Shown in pieces: positions 61,394 to 64,000 of a stretch of DNA of 64,000 nt. The translations under genes and the position numbers were made by a program. Within the stretch, counting starts at the first letter, position 1. Every line of letters begins with the position of its first letter. The notes under the pieces are model-generated. The model saw nothing but the letters and a program-made list of their open reading frames with translations, was not told where the DNA came from and did not search any database. This DNA is from an uncultured Lewinella sp. (lineage in GTDB: Bacteria; Bacteroidota; Bacteroidia; Chitinophagales; Saprospiraceae), in contig CAJXPD010000001.1 in NCBI GenBank assembly GCA_913057785.1, positions 1 to 64,000 of the forward strand, written 5' to 3'.

Positions 61394-61777
61394 ATGATCA
61401 TGAAAACACATCAACGAGAAATACTCATCTACTACAATCCAACTTCAAGTGTTGGCCGCAAAACCGTAGCTTATGCACAAGGTGCCGGACTTCATGTTAA
61501 ATCTTACGCCTTTTCGCGTTCTCCTTCTACCAGCACCAGCTGGAAGCAGATTTTGCAATTTCTGGATGTTCATCCCAGAGAGCTGATGAACAAGGCTCAT
61601 CCTTATTATCAGCAACATATCAGAGGACGTGATTTTGACGATGAATCCTGGATTAAAGTGATTCAGAATAACCCTGATCTGATCAAATCTCCGATCGCTG
61701 TTAGAGGCCAAAAAGCGATCGTTTGTCAGACACCAACTGATATCTATAAATTAGCTAATCAATTCAAAGCCAGTTAA
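61394..61777 (+). CDS. ArsC/Spx-like thioredoxin-fold protein without the catalytic cysteine
   Basis: A 127-residue protein of the ArsC family. The opening ILIYYNPTSSVGRKTVAYA aligns with the ArsC start (YHNPRCSKSRKT type), but the catalytic Cys is Ser. Later family features are present: the FLDVHPRELMNKAHPYY region, DESWIKVIQNNPDLIKSP (the NPxLIxRP motif with the Arg as Lys-Ser) and IAVRGQKAIVC. Arsenate reduction is therefore unlikely. Cys elsewhere is limited to the C-terminal part. It may be a binding or regulatory member. ATG at 61394 or 61400. Confidence 0.85.
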   Translation: MIMKTHQREILIYYNPTSSVGRKTVAYAQGAGLHVKSYAFSRSPSTSTSWKQILQFLDVHPRELMNKAHPYYQQHIRGRDFDDESWIKVIQNNPDLIKSPIAVRGQKAIVCQTPTDIYKLANQFKAS

Positions 61778-61942
61778 GGATAAATAAGGTTTAGTTTGCA
61801 GGTGAAACTTCCAGATCAGAAATCATACCTGCCCCAACCTGTTTTTTGAGCTCCGTTCCGTAAAAAGTCGAGAAGGGAATGGATTATTATTTTTCTTTTT
61901 CATACTTTTGAACATCTAATCACGTAAAGTTAAGTTCGAGAC
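61778..61942. other. Intergenic region before the DUF3127 gene
   Basis: Holds TACTTTTG (61903-61910), an exact -7 match 33 bases before the ATG; TTA at 61884-61886 is a weak -33. Confidence 0.45.
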
Positions 61943-62308
61943 ATGTCTTTTGAAGTGGTGGGTAGACTACACAAGAAATTTGATACTGAAAACAAGACTG
62001 AGACTTTCCAAGCACGAGAATTCGTGTTAGAGGTAGAAAGTGGAAATTATCCGCAATTCGTCAAGTTTCAGTTGGTTCAGGATCGATGTGCCCTCTTGGA
62101 CCCCCATGAAGAAGGTCAGAACATAAAAGTACATTTCGATCTTCGCGGTCGAGAATGGAACGGCAAATACTTCACAAACCTCAATGCTTGGCGGATTGAA
62201 AATCCAGAACCAAGCCCAACTACAGCCCCCTCTGCGTCAGACGATGGTTCTTTCCCATCAATGGCTGATGATCCCGGAGATTCAGCAGATGATGATCTAC
62301 CTTTCTAA
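61943..62308 (+). CDS. DUF3127 protein (OB-fold, SSB-like)
   Basis: A 121-residue protein. The N-terminal ~90 residues match DUF3127: FEVVGRLHKKFDTENK, FQAREFVLEVESGNYPQFVK and an RGREWNGKYFTNLNAWRIE closing strand, which suggests an OB-type beta barrel. The tail is acidic and disordered, ending in DSADDDLPF, much like the acidic protein-binding tip of single-stranded DNA-binding proteins. The fold suggests nucleic acid binding; the target is unknown. Confidence 0.9.
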   Translation: MSFEVVGRLHKKFDTENKTETFQAREFVLEVESGNYPQFVKFQLVQDRCALLDPHEEGQNIKVHFDLRGREWNGKYFTNLNAWRIENPEPSPTTAPSASDDGSFPSMADDPGDSADDDLPF

Positions 62309-62708
62309 AGAAAGATCTGAAGGACTAGAATTCATCTGCCCCGTTCACGCTTTATAATCCCTTTGGTATCCTAAGAGATACCACTAATTACTACTCTAAA
62401 TTATAGTCCATAACTCACGTCTTGACAGTAGTCAGCGGAGTTCCTGCAATGATATTCCCGAATTGAAGTAAAAACAGCCTGCTTCTACCTGGCATTCTAT
62501 TGCCGGAAAAGACTGAAAAATAACCGACATCCCCCCACGGCGCCTGATCTCTCTTGAAGAGACGGGCGCTTGTTGGTTGTTTTCTCCCTCCTTATGCTCC
62601 TTCCAATTGGGCCAATACAACAGCTGGCCCCATTTTTGAGTTATGTATAGGAACATACTTTATAAATGATGAACTCTGAGAGATGGGTTCTGGGACTGTA
62701 CTATAATC
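62309..62708. other. Intergenic region with several hairpins
   Basis: 400 bases without a supported gene. Hairpins: TGGTATC-CTAAGA-GATACCA (62364-62383), CTGGCA-TTCTAT-TGCCGG (62489-62506), and a longer one at 62540-62569. Because the last one is about 230 bases after the DUF3127 stop and T-rich on the plus side, a small RNA between about 62350 and 62580 is possible. Confidence 0.35.
62540..62580 (+). terminator. Terminator-like hairpin
   Basis: GCGCCTG (62540-62546) with TCTCT (62548-62552) pairs with AGAGA and CGGGCGC (62558-62569), one bulged A and one G-U pair, loop CTTGA; downstream TTGTTGGTTGTTTTC is only loosely T-rich. Confidence 0.5.
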
Positions 62709-63254
62709 ATGAAGAACAAAAAACTAAGCCTAGTACTTTATCTTGCACTATGTGCAACTAGTTTATCTGCACAGTATTTGGCAGGGCTTGCAGCGGTATG
62801 GAACGATAAGTTTGATGAATGGGAGGTGTTTACGGAAGACGAACAAGCTGGCGAATTACGTGTGAAGTGGGCATTAGGCGATGATTGGACGGAGTGGGAC
62901 TACCGAATGGGCGATTTTGTGGGACATATTAAACAGAAATGGAGAAATAATCCCAATCAGTGGGAAGTTAGAGGTGATAATGAGATTGTTTCTATTCAGA
63001 CGGTCTGGAATAATGATTTCCGGGAATGGAGAATTTCTGATGGAACTCATCAATTGAAACTTAAACGAAAATACAGCAATGTAATTGACGAGTGGGAAGT
63101 GGACAGCCAAGATTGGGGCTTCTTTGAGATGTTTACGCAATGGGAGGGGGATCCTAGAGAATGGAATATCACTGATGAATTAGATGAGGGATTGAGTTTT
63201 CCGGTTAAAATGGCGCTGGTATTTGTTGTTATGTATCATAGCCTTCCTCGTTAG
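62709..63254 (+). CDS. Secreted tryptophan-rich repeat protein
   Basis: A 181-residue protein with a signal peptide (1-20, ending SLSAQ). The mature part has at least five related blocks, each around W-x-x-D/N-x-x-x-W-x-V/I: WNDKFDEWEVF, WALGDDWTEWDY, WRNNPNQWEVRGD, WNNDFREWRISD and WEGDPREWNITD, with a KYSNVIDEWEV variant between. Period is roughly 22-26 residues, suggesting short beta hairpins. I do not know a named family. A hydrophobic segment near residues 168-178 (VKMALVFVVMYH) ends it. Function unknown. Confidence 0.78.
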   Translation: MKNKKLSLVLYLALCATSLSAQYLAGLAAVWNDKFDEWEVFTEDEQAGELRVKWALGDDWTEWDYRMGDFVGHIKQKWRNNPNQWEVRGDNEIVSIQTVWNNDFREWRISDGTHQLKLKRKYSNVIDEWEVDSQDWGFFEMFTQWEGDPREWNITDELDEGLSFPVKMALVFVVMYHSLPR

Positions 63255-63292
63255 TAAAAGGCACCAAGCTCGCCAGATTCAATTAGAATAGA

Positions 63293-63817
63293 ATGGACAT
63301 TCACGTAGCTGCGGATTTGATCGAAAAAGCAGTAACAAGGCAAGAGGCAATTTGGGCTGACCTTGGAGCAGGAACCGGCACCTTCACGCAGGCGCTGCAA
63401 CAGCTATTGCCAAGTGGTAAAGTATATGCAGTAGATAAAAGCCCGCATGCACTTTGGAGGTTGCCTCAGCACGCTTCTGTTCCGATGGAAATAGTAGATG
63501 CAGACTTTACCAAGCCTCTAGACCTGCCACCCTTAGATGGCATTTTGATGGCAAATGCCCTTCATTATATAGATCAACCGGGGACGCTGTTGAGTCAGCT
63601 GACGGAGCTATTGAAACCTGAAGGCGTATTTCTGCTAGTAGAATATGAAACTAATCGGCCGAGACCACCTTGGATTCCCTTTCCGATTCCATTTGATGCC
63701 TTTAAAGAGATAGCTTTGGAAGTGGGGTTGACCCCGCCCGTTCAAATCGGGAAGGTTTCATCTATGTACGGCCACGATCACATTTATGCTGCGATGAGTC
63801 AGTGGACCCCTCGATAG
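63293..63817 (+). CDS. Class I SAM-dependent methyltransferase
   Basis: A 174-residue small methyltransferase of the Methyltransf_11/25 type. Motif I is WADLGAGTGTFTQAL, the ribose-binding Asp is in VYAVDKSPHAL, motif IV is LDGILMANALHYID and motif V is LLKPEGVFLLVEYE. No substrate domain beyond the core is present. It starts 38 bases after the W-rich protein stop. The target is unknown. Confidence 0.88.
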   Translation: MDIHVAADLIEKAVTRQEAIWADLGAGTGTFTQALQQLLPSGKVYAVDKSPHALWRLPQHASVPMEIVDADFTKPLDLPPLDGILMANALHYIDQPGTLLSQLTELLKPEGVFLLVEYETNRPRPPWIPFPIPFDAFKEIALEVGLTPPVQIGKVSSMYGHDHIYAAMSQWTPR

Positions 63818-63852
63818 GAATCCACTGGAGCTGTATAGATAAGAAAGCGTTC

Positions 63853-64000
63853 TTAGGCGGCTAGTATCTGTGCGGCGTGATCTTTGGCGGTTACCTTGCT
63901 GATAATGCGTTCAATCTTACCGTTTTCGTCAATGACAAAGGTGGTTCTGAAAATGCCCATATACTTCTTGCCAAACATCTGCTTCTCTCCCCAAACACCA
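63853..64000 (-). CDS. bcp: Thioredoxin-dependent thiol peroxidase Bcp (3' end only)
   Basis: The minus strand from 64000 to the stop at 63853-63855 encodes the C-terminus of a bacterioferritin-comigratory peroxiredoxin: GVWGEKQMFGKKYMGI, RTTFVIDENGKIERII, KVTAKDHAAQILAA. These are the signature segments of Bcp/PrxQ (the GVWGEK motif and RTTFxID strand). The catalytic-Cys half lies outside the window, so the peroxidatic residue cannot be checked. It reduces hydroperoxides using thioredoxin. Confidence 0.9.
   Translation of the reverse strand, partial: GVWGEKQMFGKKYMGIFRTTFVIDENGKIERIISKVTAKDHAAQILAA

Noticed and set aside
62432-62656. 74-codon minus-strand frame before the W-repeat gene
   Set aside because: It spans the terminator-like hairpin and has no recognisable protein features.

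Overview
The window reads as a chromosomal segment of a Bacteroidota bacterium. Lineage markers seen here are a GldH gliding lipoprotein, a GLPGLI-family protein, a head-GIN/DUF2807 protein, a DUF5686 outer-membrane protein, several TlpA-like domains, SpII lipoproteins, and repeated TAnnTTTG promoter elements with little sign of Shine-Dalgarno sequences. The gene set fits a gliding, Saprospiraceae-like relative, but that placement is an inference. I saw no transposase, integrase, CRISPR array, rRNA or tRNA.

Layout. 0-9 kb: a TonB-C protein, an OmpR-type two-component pair divergent from a GLPGLI gene, gldH, the dnaJ-grpE chaperone pair, a thiol reductase, a flavin reductase and an esterase-like hydrolase. 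9-16 kb: an S41 protease, cysS, a small nuclease-fold candidate and an EF-G paralogue. 16-22 kb is the most unusual stretch. It holds a LytS/LytTR pair whose kinase carries a cysteine-less TlpA-like sensor, an orphan contractile-tail-tube gene with a small partner, and a structured leader ending in an intrinsic terminator just before a DUF819 membrane protein. 22-28 kb: a leftward run of a small membrane protein, mutL, two rhomboid proteases and an EEP hydrolase. 28-37 kb: a DUF5686 protein, then a MoxR/DUF4350/DUF4129/SpoIIM operon divergent from an RDD gene, with the usual DUF58 partner absent.

37-48 kb: rlmD and a short companion, a hybrid kinase plus HPt plus receiver phosphorelay, rfbA, and a three-gene type I-like export system (ABC, HlyD, TolC) whose ATPase has lost several catalytic motifs. 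48-54 kb: a PKD/zincin lipoprotein, lgt with an overlapping methyltransferase, and an ABC-permease-GntR operon with a clear promoter and an overlapping YtrA-like operator, followed by a 23-residue membrane peptide and a DUF2807 protein. 54-64 kb: tandem serine hydrolases with different numbers of C-terminal modules, a YkgJ cysteine-cluster protein, mtaB, a lipoprotein, an ArsC-like protein lacking its cysteine, a DUF3127 protein, a tryptophan-rich repeat protein, a methyltransferase and the 3' end of a bcp peroxiredoxin.

The strongest leads for something undescribed are the DUF819 leader (possible riboswitch/attenuator), the thioredoxin-fold/histidine-kinase fusion, the orphan tube protein pair, and the exporter with a degenerate ATPase. 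All calls are from reading the sequence; no database search was run.
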